Origin: Curtobacterium sp. ISL-83 | GTDB taxonomy: Bacteria; Actinomycetota; Actinomycetes; Actinomycetales; Microbacteriaceae | Assembly (NCBI RefSeq): GCF_018613895.1 | Contig: NZ_JAGGPH010000003.1 | Location: forward strand, 186,001-250,000 | Reading direction: 5' to 3' | Length of the DNA: 64,000 nucleotides | Shown: piece after piece, positions 8,005 to 17,126 of the stretch | Position numbering within the stretch: position 1 is the first letter of the stretch | Layout: each line of letters starts with the position of its first letter | The notes under the pieces: model-generated | What the model saw: only the letters and a program-made list of their open reading frames with translations | What the model was told of the DNA's origin: nothing | Database searches by the model: none | Program-made: the position numbers and the translations under genes

Positions 8005-9382
8005 GTGACCTCTCAGAACGTCTCTCGCGGATCGTCGTCCTCCTCGTCGCAGCACGCTGCTGCGACCGGCCGGACCGCGGACTCGTCCACGTCGGTCGCC
8101 CAGCGCACGTACGTGCTCGACACATCGGTGCTCCTCAGCGATCCGCGGGCCATGTTCCGCTTCGCCGAGCACGCGGTCGTCCTGCCCGTCGTGGTCGTCA
8201 GCGAACTCGAGGCCAAGCGGAACGACCCGGAGATCGGGTACTTCGCACGGCAGGCCCTGCGGATCCTCGACGAGCTGCGGATCGAGCACGAACGCCTCGA
8301 CTTCCCCGTCGCGGTCGGCGACGGAGGGTCCCTGCGCGTCGAGCTCAACCACTCCAACCAGTCGGTCCTGCCGTCCGGGCTGCAGCTCGGGGACAACGAT
8401 TCGCGGATCCTCGCGGTCGCGATGAACCTGGCGAACGACGGCCTCGACGTGGTCGTCGTGTCGAAGGACCTCCCGCTCCGTGTGAAGGCGTCGTCGATCG
8501 GCATGGCGGCGGAGGAGTACCGCGCCGAACTGGCCGTCGACAGCGGGTACACCGGGATCGCCGACCTGCAGGTTTCGGGAGAGCAGATGTCGGACCTGTA
8601 CGAGCAGGAGGAGATCAGCTCCGCCCAGCTCCGCGACGTGCCGGTCAACACGGGGGTCGTGATCCACTCCGAGCGCGGTTCGGCGCTCGGTCGGGTCCGG
8701 ACTGCCGGGAGCGTCGCGCTCGTGCGGGGCGACCGCGAGGTGTTCGGCCTCCGCGGGCGGTCCGCCGAACAGCGCCTCGCGATCGACGCGCTGCTCGACC
8801 CCGAGATCGGGATCGTCTCGCTCGGTGGCAGCGCCGGGACCGGGAAGTCGGCGCTCGCGCTGTGCGCCGGGCTCGAGGCCGTGCTCGAACGACAGCAGCA
8901 CAAGAAGATCATGGTGTTCCGCCCGCTCTACGCCGTGGGCGGGCAGGACCTCGGGTACCTGCCGGGTGACGCCAGCGAGAAGATGAACCCGTGGGCGCAG
9001 GCCGTGTACGACACGCTGGGCTCTGTCGTGTCGGACAACGTCCTGGACGAAGTGGTCGAGCGCGGCCTGATCGAGGTGCTCCCGCTCACGCACATCCGCG
9101 GGCGGTCCCTGCACGACGCGTTCGTGATCGTCGACGAGGCCCAGTCGCTCGAGCGCAACGTCCTGCTGACGATGCTCTCGCGGATCGGGCAGAACTCGCG
9201 CGTGGTGCTGACGCACGACGTCGCGCAGCGGGACAACCTGCGGGTCGGGCGGCACGACGGCGTGGCTTCGGTCATCGAGCGGCTCAAGGGGCACCCGTTG
9301 TTCGCGCACGTGACGCTGGTGCGAGCGCTCGGCGATCGCGGCGCTCGTGACGGACCTGCTGGACTCGCCGGACCTCGTGTAG
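8005..9382 (+). CDS. PhoH family PIN-ATPase protein, apparent frameshift near the 3' end
   Basis: PIN domain fused to a PhoH ATPase, a ribonuclease/helicase-like architecture (PhoH2 type). N-terminal PIN motif [12 protein letters not shown], later [14 protein letters not shown]; Walker [14 protein letters not shown]; Walker [11 protein letters not shown]; then [12 protein letters not shown] and [11 protein letters not shown]. After LVR at about 9323 the frame departs from the family. Reading one base later from about 9325 gives [18 protein letters not shown] and a stop at 9380-9382, the expected ending. The uninterrupted frame instead runs through repeats to 9855. A loss of 2 (or 5) bases, real or a sequencing error, explains this. 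GTG 8005 has GGAG 5 bases upstream. Confidence 0.85.
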
Positions 9383-9466
9383 CGCGGCGGCCGCTGCGGC
9401 GGCGGAGCGGCGCGGCGCGGCGGCGACGGCGGCGCTGCGGCGGCGGCGCCGGGCTGGCCGCGGCGT

Positions 9467-9529
9467 CGAACCACGAAACCGACATCGAACCAGCCGTCCG
9501 GGCCGGTTCGATGTCGGTTGCGTGGTTCC
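9467..9529. repeat. Palindrome family B, copy 2
   Basis: Inverted repeat matching the copy at 2258, with CGAACCACGAAACCGACATC on the left and GATGTCGGTTGCGTGGTTCC on the right, around a GC-rich centre. Compensating changes keep most of the arms paired, which suggests that structure rather than sequence is conserved. Confidence 0.8.
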
Positions 9530-9553
9530 ACAAGGCCCGACGTCAGGCGACGC

Positions 9554-9597
9554 CGGACGGGAGGCGCGGTGCCAGCGGTTGCCGTGCCTCCCGTCCG
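9554..9597. repeat. Palindrome family A, copy 4, imperfect
   Basis: Arms CGGACGGGAGGCGCGGTG and GTGCCTCCCGTCCG with an unpaired centre. It sits 25 bases after palindrome B copy 2, repeating the A+B pairing seen at 2212-2319, but in reverse order. Confidence 0.8.
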
Positions 9598-9599
9598 CA

Positions 9600-10040
9600 C
9601 GGAGTCGCGGGATGTGGTGCCGCGAAACGCGCGCGTGGCCGCGAGACGCGGTGGAACGCGCGAGACGCCGCCGAAACCGGCGGCGTCTCGCGTGCGTGCC
9701 GGAGTTTCGCGTGGACGCCGGCGTCTCGCGGCGACGTCGTCTCGGCGACTCCGGCGCGCTGCGCGGACGCCGGCCGCCTCCGGCCGTTCGCGTGGAGTCG
9801 CGCGATGGAGTGCTCGAAACGCGCGCGTGGCCGCGAGACCCTGCGGAACGGGTGAGACGCCGCCGAAACCGGCGGCGTCTCACGTGCGTTCAGGCGTCTT
9901 GCGTGGACGGCGGCGTCTCGCGCGAGCGCAGGCGTCTCGCGCGGGCGCAGGCGTCTCGCGCGGGCGCCGGCGTCTTGCGTGAGCGCCGGCGTCTTGCGTC
10001 GACGCCGCCACCTCGCGGCGACGGCGGCGTCCTGCGACCG
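9600..10040. repeat. Repeat family C block (GAGACGCC / GGCGTCTC), copy 1
   Basis: About 440 bp built from variants of GGCGTCTCGCG and its complement. It includes two strong hairpins, CGAGACGCCGCCG-AAAC-CGGCGGCGTCTCG at 9661-9690 and a near-identical one at 9852-9883, and a run of short direct repeats of the form GCAGGCGTCTCGCGCGGGC at 9900-10000. It separates the converging phoH and fumC genes. Confidence 0.85.
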
Positions 10041-10063
10041 TCAGCGCGGGGAGGCGACGTGCG

Positions 10064-11479
10064 TCAGTTCGGGTGCGTCATGCTGAGGACGTCGAGGGCA
10101 CGGTCCAGTTGCTCCTCGGTGAGTTCGCCCCGCTCGACGTGACCGAGGGCGATGACGGCCTCGCGCACGGTGATGCCCTCGGCGACGGCGGTCTTCGCGA
10201 CCTTCGCAGCGGCCTCGTACCCGATCACGCGGTTGAGCGGCGTGACGATGGAGGGCGACGACTCGGCGAACGAGCGTGCACGGTCCAGGTTCGCCTGCAG
10301 CCCGTCGATCGTCTTGTCCGCCAGGACCCGCGAGCTGTTCGCGAGCAGGCGGATCGACTCGAGCAACGCCGTGCCCATGACCGGGATCGCCACGTTCAGC
10401 TCGAACGCACCGGAGGCCCCCGCCCAGGCGATCGTGGCGTCGTTGCCGATGACCCGCGCGGCGACCATCAGGGTGGCCTCGGGGATGACGGGGTTCACCT
10501 TGCCCGGCATGATCGACGACCCCGGCTGGAGGTCGGGGATGTGCAGCTCGCCGAGCCCGGTGTTCGGGCCGGAGCCCATCCACCGCAGGTCGTTGTTGAT
10601 CTTCGTCAGGCTGACCGCGATGACCCGGAGCGCACCTGAGGCCTCGACGAGCGAGTCGCGGGCTCCCTGGGCCTCGAAGTGGTCGACGGCCTCGGTGATG
10701 GGCAGGTCGGTGTCGGCCGCGAGCTGGGCGATCACCCGCTGCGGGAAGCCCTTCGGCGTGTTGATGCCGGTGCCCACGGCGGTGCCGCCGAGCGGGACCT
10801 CGGCGACCCGGGGGAGTGTGGCGGTGACGCGCTCGATGCCCAGGCGCACCTGGCGGGCGTACCCGCCGAACTCCTGCCCGAGTGTGACCGGGGTGGCGTC
10901 CATCAGGTGGGTGCGGCCGGACTTCACGGCGTCAGCCCACAGGCTGGCCTTGGCCTCGAGCGACTCGGCCAGGTGCTCGAGCGCCGGCACGAGGCTGCGG
11001 ATGAGGGCTTCGGTCACGGCGACGTGCACCGACGTGGGGAACACGTCGTTCGAGGACTGCGAGGCGTTCACGTGGTCGTTCGGGTGGACCGGTGAGCCCG
11101 CGATCTCGGACGCCAGGGTCGCCAGGACCTCGTTCATGTTCATGTTCGACGAGGTGCCGCTGCCGGTCTGGTAGACGTCGACCGGGAACTGGTCGTGGTG
11201 CGCACCGCCGATGATCGCGTCCGCGGCCTGCGCCACGGCGTCCGCAACCGTGGGCTCGAGGATGCCGAGCTCACCGTTGACGATCGCCGCCGCGCGCTTG
11301 ATCCGGGCGAGCGCGACGATCTGCGCCGGCTCGAGCCCGCTCCCCGAGATGGGGAAGTTCTCCACCGCGCGCTGGGTCTGCGCGCGGTACAGCGCCGACT
11401 TCGGCACCCGGACCTCGCCCATGGTGTCGTGCTCGATGCGGTAGTCGCCGTCGGTCTCGGTCGCGGTGGTGTCGGTCAC
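10064..11479 (-). CDS. fumC: Class II fumarate hydratase
   Basis: TCA-cycle enzyme interconverting fumarate and malate; homotetrameric, iron-independent. 471 residues, normal length. Recognisable segments: [14 protein letters not shown] and the [13 protein letters not shown] region, [13 protein letters not shown], the SQSSND substrate site, [17 protein letters not shown], and the superfamily signature [15 protein letters not shown] with the catalytic Ser loop. GTG start with AGGAAGGA about 10 bases upstream. It is followed on its 3' side by the family C repeat block. Confidence 0.95.
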   Translation of the reverse strand: MTDTTATETDGDYRIEHDTMGEVRVPKSALYRAQTQRAVENFPISGSGLEPAQIVALARIKRAAAIVNGELGILEPTVADAVAQAADAIIGGAHHDQFPVDVYQTGSGTSSNMNMNEVLATLASEIAGSPVHPNDHVNASQSSNDVFPTSVHVAVTEALIRSLVPALEHLAESLEAKASLWADAVKSGRTHLMDATPVTLGQEFGGYARQVRLGIERVTATLPRVAEVPLGGTAVGTGINTPKGFPQRVIAQLAADTDLPITEAVDHFEAQGARDSLVEASGALRVIAVSLTKINNDLRWMGSGPNTGLGELHIPDLQPGSSIMPGKVNPVIPEATLMVAARVIGNDATIAWAGASGAFELNVAIPVMGTALLESIRLLANSSRVLADKTIDGLQANLDRARSFAESSPSIVTPLNRVIGYEAAAKVAKTAVAEGITVREAVIALGHVERGELTEEQLDRALDVLSMTHPN

Positions 11480-11574
11480 GTCGTCGTGGTCCTTCCTGGG
11501 GTGGTCACCGGCCGCGGTCGCGCCGGCTGCTCCGTGCCCACGAGGTCACCGCGGGCACGCGTCGTGGCGGTCGG

Positions 11575-12189
11575 TCAGGCCTGGCCCACCACGGTGTCGA
11601 TGGCGACCTCGCCGGTCGTGAGGTCGTAGGTCGCGCCGACGACGGCCAATCTACCCTCGGCCACGGCGTCGGAGACCACGCCGGACCGCTCGATCACCTG
11701 ACGGAGGGTGGCCTCGAGGTGTGCTGCGCCGACCGACTCCTGCGGGACGTCCGGGTCGGTGGCACGGACCTTCTCGACGCTCGGGGCGATCGCGTCCACG
11801 AGGACCTGCAGGTGCGGGGCCGGGACGGGTTCACCTGAGCGCGCGGCCGCGACGGCACCGCACTTGGTGTGGCGGAGGACGACCACGAGCGGCGTGCCGA
11901 GGGCGACGACGGCGAACTCGATCGAACCGAGGACGACGTCGTCCACGATCTGCCCGGCGTTGCGGATGGCGAAGAGGTCACCGATGCCGGCGTCGAAGAC
12001 GTGCTCGAACGGCACGCGGGAGTCCGAGCAGCCGAGGACGGTGGCGAAGGGTGCCTGCGAACCGGTCAGCTCGGTGCGGCGGTCGGGATCGATGCGACCC
12101 GTGCGGCGCTTGTCGGCGGCAAAGCGGGCATTGCCGTCGACGAGCAGGCGGAGTGCCTCGGACGGGGTGGACGCGGCGCGGTCGGGCAT
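11575..12189 (-). CDS. Beta-class carbonic anhydrase
   Basis: Zinc enzyme interconverting CO2 and bicarbonate. 204 residues. Zinc ligands and dyad are visible: VLGCSDSRVPFEHVFD (Cys plus the Asp-Arg dyad) and LRHTKCGAVAAA (His and Cys), with FAIRNAGQIVDD between them. ATG start at 12189 with GAGGAG 6 bases upstream. The same frame stays open far upstream, but that extension is Arg-rich shadow of the neighbouring genes. It lies downstream of the DUF4245 gene on the same strand and could be cotranscribed. Confidence 0.93.
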   Translation of the reverse strand: MPDRAASTPSEALRLLVDGNARFAADKRRTGRIDPDRRTELTGSQAPFATVLGCSDSRVPFEHVFDAGIGDLFAIRNAGQIVDDVVLGSIEFAVVALGTPLVVVLRHTKCGAVAAARSGEPVPAPHLQVLVDAIAPSVEKVRATDPDVPQESVGAAHLEATLRQVIERSGVVSDAVAEGRLAVVGATYDLTTGEVAIDTVVGQA

Positions 12190-12254
12190 GGGACTCCTCG
12201 GGTCGGGCTTCGGGTGGGGCTTCGGGAGGGGGAGGCTCGGGTGTGATGAACGGG

Positions 12255-12890
12255 TCAGGTGCCGAGTTCGCGGGCGACCGCCGTGGCCACCGTGCGGAAC
12301 GAGGCGTCGTCGGCCGTCCCGGACAGCACCACCGTGTTCTTCCCGAACACCGACACGAGCGAGTAGACGTGGTTGCCCGCGTCCTTCCCCTCGGACCGGC
12401 GGTCGTACACGGTCCACTTCGTGCCCGCGATCGTCCGGGACCCCGTCGCAGCGTGCTGGTCGAGCTGGTCGGACACCCACGACGCGTTGGCACCGATGCC
12501 CTGCTGCAGGCCGATGAACTGCACGTCGGGGGTGAGGAGACCGACCGTCCAGACCTTGACCCCGTCGGTGGTCTTGTCCCGGTAGTCCGCCCGGTTCGAG
12601 GTGAAGCCCTTCGGCAGCACGGGTGCCGCGAGGGTCACGCCGGGGACGTTCGCCTGTGCGGCGACCTGCCGGTAGTCCACCGAGCGGTCGACGCTCTGGT
12701 TCGGCCGGACGACCACCGCGACGAGGAAGAGCACGATCCCGAGGGAGGCGATCAGCGCGAGGACGAGGTTGAACGCCGTCTGGTGCTGTCGACGAGCGGT
12801 GCGAGCGGCGTCCTTGCGCGCCCAGGTCTCCTCGGCCGTCTCGGGACGTCCGAGTTCGGCGACGATGGGGCGTCCGTCTGCGTCGGTCAT
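12255..12890 (-). CDS. DUF4245 domain membrane protein
   Basis: 211 residues: a short cytoplasmic N-terminus, one transmembrane helix (FNLVLALIASLGIVLFLVAV) and an extracytoplasmic domain with PVLPKGFTSNRADYR and the repeated-strand pattern of DUF4245. The family is an actinobacterial membrane protein of unknown function that commonly follows exonuclease VII genes. The ATG overlaps the xseB stop codon by ATGA, so it is translationally coupled to xseB. Confidence 0.85.
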   Translation of the reverse strand: MTDADGRPIVAELGRPETAEETWARKDAARTARRQHQTAFNLVLALIASLGIVLFLVAVVVRPNQSVDRSVDYRQVAAQANVPGVTLAAPVLPKGFTSNRADYRDKTTDGVKVWTVGLLTPDVQFIGLQQGIGANASWVSDQLDQHAATGSRTIAGTKWTVYDRRSEGKDAGNHVYSLVSVFGKNTVVLSGTADDASFRTVATAVARELGT

Positions 12891-13150
12891 CGTGCCGATC
12901 CGTCCGACCCCGCCGCACTGTCCGCTGCTTCGGACGCGGACCGAGCGGCATCGAGCCGTGCGCGCGCACCCACGAGCCAGGACTCACAGCGTGCCGCGAG
13001 GGCCTCGCCCCGCTCCCACAGGGACAGCGATCGCTCGAGCGTCGCCGACCCCTGCTCGAGCTCGGCGACAACGCGCACGAGTTCGTCGCGCGCGGCTTCG
13101 TAGCTCAGCGACTGGATGTCGGTCTGCTCGGGTTCCTGCTGGGATGGCAC
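12887..13150 (-). CDS. xseB: Exodeoxyribonuclease VII small subunit
   Basis: 87 residues, normal for XseB, which assembles in several copies on the large subunit to degrade single-stranded DNA. The signature LSYEAARDELVRVVAELEQG then LERSLSLWERGEALAARC is clear. A GTG start lies 6 bases after TAAGAT on the minus strand, so the gene has its own leaderless promoter despite lying 88 bp downstream of xseA. Its stop overlaps the DUF4245 start. Confidence 0.93.
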   Translation of the reverse strand: MPSQQEPEQTDIQSLSYEAARDELVRVVAELEQGSATLERSLSLWERGEALAARCESWLVGARARLDAARSASEAADSAAGSDGSAR

Positions 13151-13238
13151 GGTCCGATCTTACCGAGCGCCCACCGACCTCCGGTCGCGACCGATCCGCC
13201 TGTGGAGAACGTGCGCGGGGCGGTGGACAGGGGATGCA

Positions 13239-14474
13239 TCAGACGCCGTCCGGACCCGGCCCGTCGGGTTCGAGCGTGCCGGTCGCGGTGCCGGCCCCGA
13301 GCGTGACGTGCACCGCCGTGGCACCGACGAGTTCTGAGGAGTCACGGACGACGGCGCCGTCGGTGGTTTGCACGATCGCGTAGCCGCGACGCAGGGTGTC
13401 CCGCGGCGACAACGCGCGGAGCCGGGCGGTCAGGTGGCCGACCTCCGCGTGGGACCTTTCGATGCGGCGGTCGAGGAGTTCACGCGACCGGGACAGGTCG
13501 CGCGCGACCTCCTCCGCCCGGGTGTCCACCAACCAGGCCGTCGAGGCGAGGGCGGGCCGGGACCGCAGGGCGGCGATGCGGTCCGCCTCGACCGACAGCG
13601 TGTGTGCGAGCCGCAGCCCGAGCCGTGCCCGTGCCTGCCGGACGTTCGCGAGTTCCTCGGCGACGTCCGGCACGACCCGCTTCGCCGCGTCGGTGGGGGT
13701 GGAGGCCCGCAGGTCGGCGACCTCGTCGAGGATCGGCCGGTCGGCTTCGTGTCCGATCGCGGACACGATCGGCGTCGACGCGGCTGCCGCGGCACGGACG
13801 AGTCCTTCGTCGCTGAACCCGAGCAGGTTCTGGAAGTCGCCGCCACCACGGGCGATGATGATGACGTCCACCGTCGGGTCGGCGTCGAGCTCGAGGATGG
13901 CTGCCGTGACCTCGCGGACGGTGCGGTCACCCTGGACCGCGGCGTGCACGGTCCGGAAGGAGACCTGCGGCCAGCGCAGTTGCGCGTTCCGCAGCACGTC
14001 CTTCTCGGCGTCGGAGTCCTTCCCGGTGATGAGCCCGATCCGGTGCGGCAGGAACGGCAGGCGCTTCTTGCGAGCGGGGTCGAACAGGCCTTCCTCGGCC
14101 AGGGTCCGCCGCAGTCGTTCGAGCCGTTCGAGCAGGTCGCCGAGTCCGACGTGCTTCATCTCGACGACCTGCATCGTCAGGGAGCCGCCCTTGACCCAGT
14201 AGTTGGGCTTGACGGCGGCGACGACCCGGTCACCCTGCTTGATGTCCGCGGGCACCCGGCTGCGCACGCTCGACCAGATCGAGAACGACACGGTCGCGTC
14301 GACGTCGACGTCCTTGAGCTTGCCGTAGACGTTGCCGCCGGCGACGTTCCACTGGGTGATCTCGCCTTCGACCCAGGCGGTGCCGAGCCGGTCGATCCAG
14401 TCGCGGATCTTGGCGCCGAGCAGCGCGACCGGCCAGGGGTTGTCGGCCGTCGGCGGGCCCTGTTCGATCGCCAT
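13239..14474 (-). CDS. xseA: Exodeoxyribonuclease VII large subunit
   Basis: 411 residues. N-terminal OB fold ([22 protein letters not shown] is the strand pattern), then the catalytic domain with [34 protein letters not shown] and [20 protein letters not shown], and a C-terminal coiled coil ending [15 protein letters not shown]. The start is the ATG at 14474 with AAGGAG 5 bases upstream; the longer open frame to 14585 lacks homologous sequence. Together with xseB it forms exonuclease VII. Its promoter region is shared with divergent ispH. Confidence 0.94.
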   Translation of the reverse strand: MAIEQGPPTADNPWPVALLGAKIRDWIDRLGTAWVEGEITQWNVAGGNVYGKLKDVDVDATVSFSIWSSVRSRVPADIKQGDRVVAAVKPNYWVKGGSLTMQVVEMKHVGLGDLLERLERLRRTLAEEGLFDPARKKRLPFLPHRIGLITGKDSDAEKDVLRNAQLRWPQVSFRTVHAAVQGDRTVREVTAAILELDADPTVDVIIIARGGGDFQNLLGFSDEGLVRAAAAASTPIVSAIGHEADRPILDEVADLRASTPTDAAKRVVPDVAEELANVRQARARLGLRLAHTLSVEADRIAALRSRPALASTAWLVDTRAEEVARDLSRSRELLDRRIERSHAEVGHLTARLRALSPRDTLRRGYAIVQTTDGAVVRDSSELVGATAVHVTLGAGTATGTLEPDGPGPDGV

Positions 14475-14599
14475 GTCGCTCCTTGTCGTGCGGGACGTCC
14501 ATGCTGCCCGAGACCGGTGACAGTGGGCGCTCGACGTGTTGTCCACAGTCCTCGCGTGCACCCAGGTCGTGTGCCGTCCGCTCACCTATCATCGGGGAC

Positions 14600-15664
14600 G
14601 TGACGATCACCAACGGCCACACGGTCCCACTGGCCCCACCGCGGGTGCACGCGGCACGCGGGCGACTGCGGGACGAGCCGGTGTCCGGCACCAAGAAGGT
14701 CCTGCTCGCCGCTCCCCGCGGGTACTGCGCCGGCGTGGACCGCGCGGTCGTCGCGGTCGAGAAGGCGCTCGAGCAGTACGGCGAGCCCGTCTACGTGCGG
14801 AAGCAGATCGTCCACAACGTCCACGTGGTCTCCACCCTCGAGCAGCGCGGGGCCGTCTTCGTCGACGACGTGTCGGAAGTCCCGCGCGGCTCGCACGTCG
14901 TGTTCAGCGCACACGGCGTCTCGCCCGCGGTCGTCGCCGGCGCCGCCGAACGCGACCTGCACGCGATCGACGCGACCTGCCCGCTCGTCACGAAGGTCCA
15001 CCGCGAAGCCTCCCGGTTCGCGAAGGCGGACCGCACGATCATCCTCATCGGCCACGCCGGTCACGAAGAGGTCGAGGGCACGATGGGCCACGCGCCCGAC
15101 CAGACGATCCTGGTGAACGGCCCGGCCGACGTCGACGCGCTCGAGGTCCCCGATCCGGACAACCTCGTCTGGCTGTCCCAGACCACGCTGAGCGTCGACG
15201 AGACGATGGAGACCGTGCGGCTCCTCCGCGAGAAGTTCCCGGCGATCGAGAACCCTCCCTCCGACGACATCTGCTACGCCACCCAGAACCGCCAGGTCGC
15301 GATCAAGAAGGTCGCCCCCGGCGCCGACCTGGTGATCGTGGTCGGGTCAGCGAACTCGTCGAACAGCGTCCGCCTGGTCGAGGTCGCGCTCGAACACGGT
15401 GCGCGTGCAGCACACCGCGTCGACTACGCCGAGGAGATCCGGCAGGAGTGGCTCGACGGCGTGCAGACCGTCGGCGTCACGAGCGGTGCCTCCGTCCCCG
15501 AGGAACTCGTCGCCGAGGTGCTCGAACAGCTCGCGGACGCCGGGTACGGCACGGTCGAAGAAGTCGTCACGGCCCACGAGGACCTGATGTTCTCGCTGCC
15601 CAAGGAACTCCGGACCGACGCGTCGGGCAACCCGACGCGCGGCCTCGGCGGGCGCCGCCGTTGA
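14600..15664 (+). CDS. ispH: 4-hydroxy-3-methylbut-2-enyl diphosphate reductase
   Basis: Last step of the MEP isoprenoid pathway, producing IPP and DMAPP with an iron-sulfur cluster. 354 residues. The three cluster cysteines are in [24 protein letters not shown] and [11 protein letters not shown]; the histidines of HNVHVV, SAHGVSP and [11 protein letters not shown] line the active site. A TATCAT hexamer ends 7 bases before the GTG start, so the transcript is probably leaderless. The stop overlaps a TTG start of the next gene. With uppS in this window it shows that isoprenoids are made by the MEP route. Confidence 0.95.
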   Translation: MTITNGHTVPLAPPRVHAARGRLRDEPVSGTKKVLLAAPRGYCAGVDRAVVAVEKALEQYGEPVYVRKQIVHNVHVVSTLEQRGAVFVDDVSEVPRGSHVVFSAHGVSPAVVAGAAERDLHAIDATCPLVTKVHREASRFAKADRTIILIGHAGHEEVEGTMGHAPDQTILVNGPADVDALEVPDPDNLVWLSQTTLSVDETMETVRLLREKFPAIENPPSDDICYATQNRQVAIKKVAPGADLVIVVGSANSSNSVRLVEVALEHGARAAHRVDYAEEIRQEWLDGVQTVGVTSGASVPEELVAEVLEQLADAGYGTVEEVVTAHEDLMFSLPKELRTDASGNPTRGLGGRRR

Positions 15665-16452
15665 GCGACGAAGCGTCGGAGCGCAGCGACGGGTGGGGTT
15701 CCGTGCCGCCGAACGGGTCGGCCCACGTCGCCGACACGGTGTCCGGCCGGGAGGCCCTGGCCGACTCGCCGACGTCGGCGACCGGTGATCGGAATGGTCG
15801 CGTCCACGGCCGTCCGGCTCCGCAGTACGGCGAGTACGCGCCGGAGGGGTGGGTGAACCCGGTGCTCGTCGAGCAGGAGCGCCTCGCGCAGGAGCAGCGC
15901 TCCCGCGCGCTCCGGGAGCAGGCTGCGACCGAGGCCGCCGAGGGCTTCGCCCGGAGCCGCGCCCAGAGCCGTGCCCGGAGCGGTGTCCGGAGCGCCGACC
16001 GCTCGCAGACCGGTCACGAGTCGACGGCGTCACGGTCCTCCGACGGTGCCGGTGCCGATGCTGGAGCGACCCCACATCCCTTCGGTGCCTCGTCGCTCGA
16101 CTTCGCGGTGACGGTGGGACTCCTCGCGATGGGACTCTGGTCCGTGCTGCAGGCGCTCGCCGTCGGGATGGTCGCGTCGACGACCCGGGCGTACGTCGCG
16201 CAGCACTACACGGCGTTGGCGGACCCGGCCGGACTGTCGCCGGCAGCCGTCGTCCGTGCCGTCGTGATGGTGCTCGCGTTCGCCCTCGTCATGTGGTGGT
16301 CGATCCGCCGACTGCGCTCCCGCCGCTGGACGTTCTGGGTGCCGCTGGTGGGTGGTGTCGTCGCCAGCATCCTCGGGGCGGTCCCGCTGGCGATCGTCAT
16401 CCTGCACGACCCGCACGTGGCGTCGTACCTGCCGGGAGCCGTCGGCGGCTGA
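15661..16452 (+). CDS. DUF6264-like membrane protein coupled to ispH
   Basis: 263 residues. The disordered N-terminal half contains [15 protein letters not shown], a motif I associate with DUF6264-type proteins of Microbacteriaceae, then a charged Ala/Arg/Ser/Gln region. The C-terminal half has three to four membrane segments ([57 protein letters not shown]). The TTG start overlaps the ispH stop as TTGA. Function unknown; coupling to ispH may reflect only expression level. Confidence 0.75.
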   Translation: MSDEASERSDGWGSVPPNGSAHVADTVSGREALADSPTSATGDRNGRVHGRPAPQYGEYAPEGWVNPVLVEQERLAQEQRSRALREQAATEAAEGFARSRAQSRARSGVRSADRSQTGHESTASRSSDGAGADAGATPHPFGASSLDFAVTVGLLAMGLWSVLQALAVGMVASTTRAYVAQHYTALADPAGLSPAAVVRAVVMVLAFALVMWWSIRRLRSRRWTFWVPLVGGVVASILGAVPLAIVILHDPHVASYLPGAVGG

Positions 16453-16465
16453 TCCCGACCGGCGG

Positions 16466-17038
16466 TCACCCCGGGTCGGACGCCAGGACGGCGCGCATCT
16501 GCGCCAGGACCGCCTCGATGTGGTCCGTCAGCAAGGCGCCCCGCTCGTCGGCGAGCCACGCTTCGATCGCCGTCTGGATGGTCTCCACGGTGATGCCGGC
16601 GAGCACGCGGGCGGTCAGCGGGTCCTCACCACGGCGGAGGAAGCCGTCCTCGACCGCGACCCGCAGGTCCGCCTGCTTCCGCAGGTCGCGTTCGCGCAGC
16701 GCCGGCTCGGCGTCGATGATCTGCCTGGCCGCCCGCATCTCGTGGCGTCGGGGCTCGAACCGCTCCGCGGCGAGCTTCTGGAGGCCCTCCGACAGCAGCG
16801 CCATCGGGGGGACGCCCGCGGGTGCGTCGGCGAGCATCCGTGTCGCGATCGTCGGGATCTCGTCGTCGCCGAAGAACACCTCGCGCTTGTCGCTGAAGTG
16901 GCGGAAGAACGTCCGCTTCGTCAATCCCGCGCGTTCGACGATGTCGGGCACGGTTGTCGCGGCGAAGCCCCGTTCCTCGAAGAGTTCGAGCGCAGCAGCG
17001 CGGAGTCGTTCCCGGGAGTCCGGCGCCCATCTGGCCAT
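16466..17038 (-). CDS. TetR family repressor, probable regulator of the divergent oxidoreductase
   Basis: 190 residues. The N-terminal helix-turn-helix runs LRAAALELFEERGFAATTVP to LTKRTFFRHFSDKREVFF (residues 10-55); the C-terminal half is a ligand-binding helical domain. The ATG at 17038 is 6 bases after TAGTCT, a leaderless arrangement. The gene is divergent from a medium-chain oxidoreductase and the 88-bp gap holds two copies of one palindrome, a layout that nearly always means local control. The ligand is unknown. Confidence 0.9.
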   Translation of the reverse strand: MARWAPDSRERLRAAALELFEERGFAATTVPDIVERAGLTKRTFFRHFSDKREVFFGDDEIPTIATRMLADAPAGVPPMALLSEGLQKLAAERFEPRRHEMRAARQIIDAEPALRERDLRKQADLRVAVEDGFLRRGEDPLTARVLAGITVETIQTAIEAWLADERGALLTDHIEAVLAQMRAVLASDPG

Positions 17039-17053
17039 GGATCCAGACTAGGC

Positions 17054-17105
17054 GATGACACCCGGTGTCGTCACCCGCTACAGTGAGGGCACCAAGTGTC
17101 ATCAC
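17054..17105. promoter_or_regulatory. Two candidate TetR operators in the divergent promoter region
   Basis: Site 1 (17056-17073) reads TGACACCCGGTGTCGTCA, an inverted repeat of GACACC/GGTGTC. Site 2 (about 17087-17104) read on the minus strand is TGATGACACTTGGTGCCC, matching GATGACACYYGGTGYC. They flank the TACAGT hexamer (17079-17084) that is the likely -10 of the oxidoreductase, and site 1 lies in the spacer of the tetR promoter, so one repressor could shut off both. Confidence 0.65.
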
Positions 17106-17126
17106 TCGTGCAGAAAGGCATCACTC

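Larger units (their letters stand above)
9383..10063. other. 680-bp gene-free, repeat-filled region between phoH and fumC
   Basis: No supportable gene is seen. The interval holds a GC-only stretch, palindrome B copy 2, palindrome A copy 4 and a block of GAGACGCC-type repeats described separately. Long open frames cross it on both strands but their translations are low-complexity and rich in Arg and Ala, as expected of GC-rich noncoding DNA. Confidence 0.8.

Noticed and set aside
9383-9855. The phoH frame continuing to 9855 as a genuine C-terminal extension
   Set aside because: The extra sequence is a translation of the palindromic repeats, and the proper family ending exists in another frame nearby, so a frameshift is more likely.
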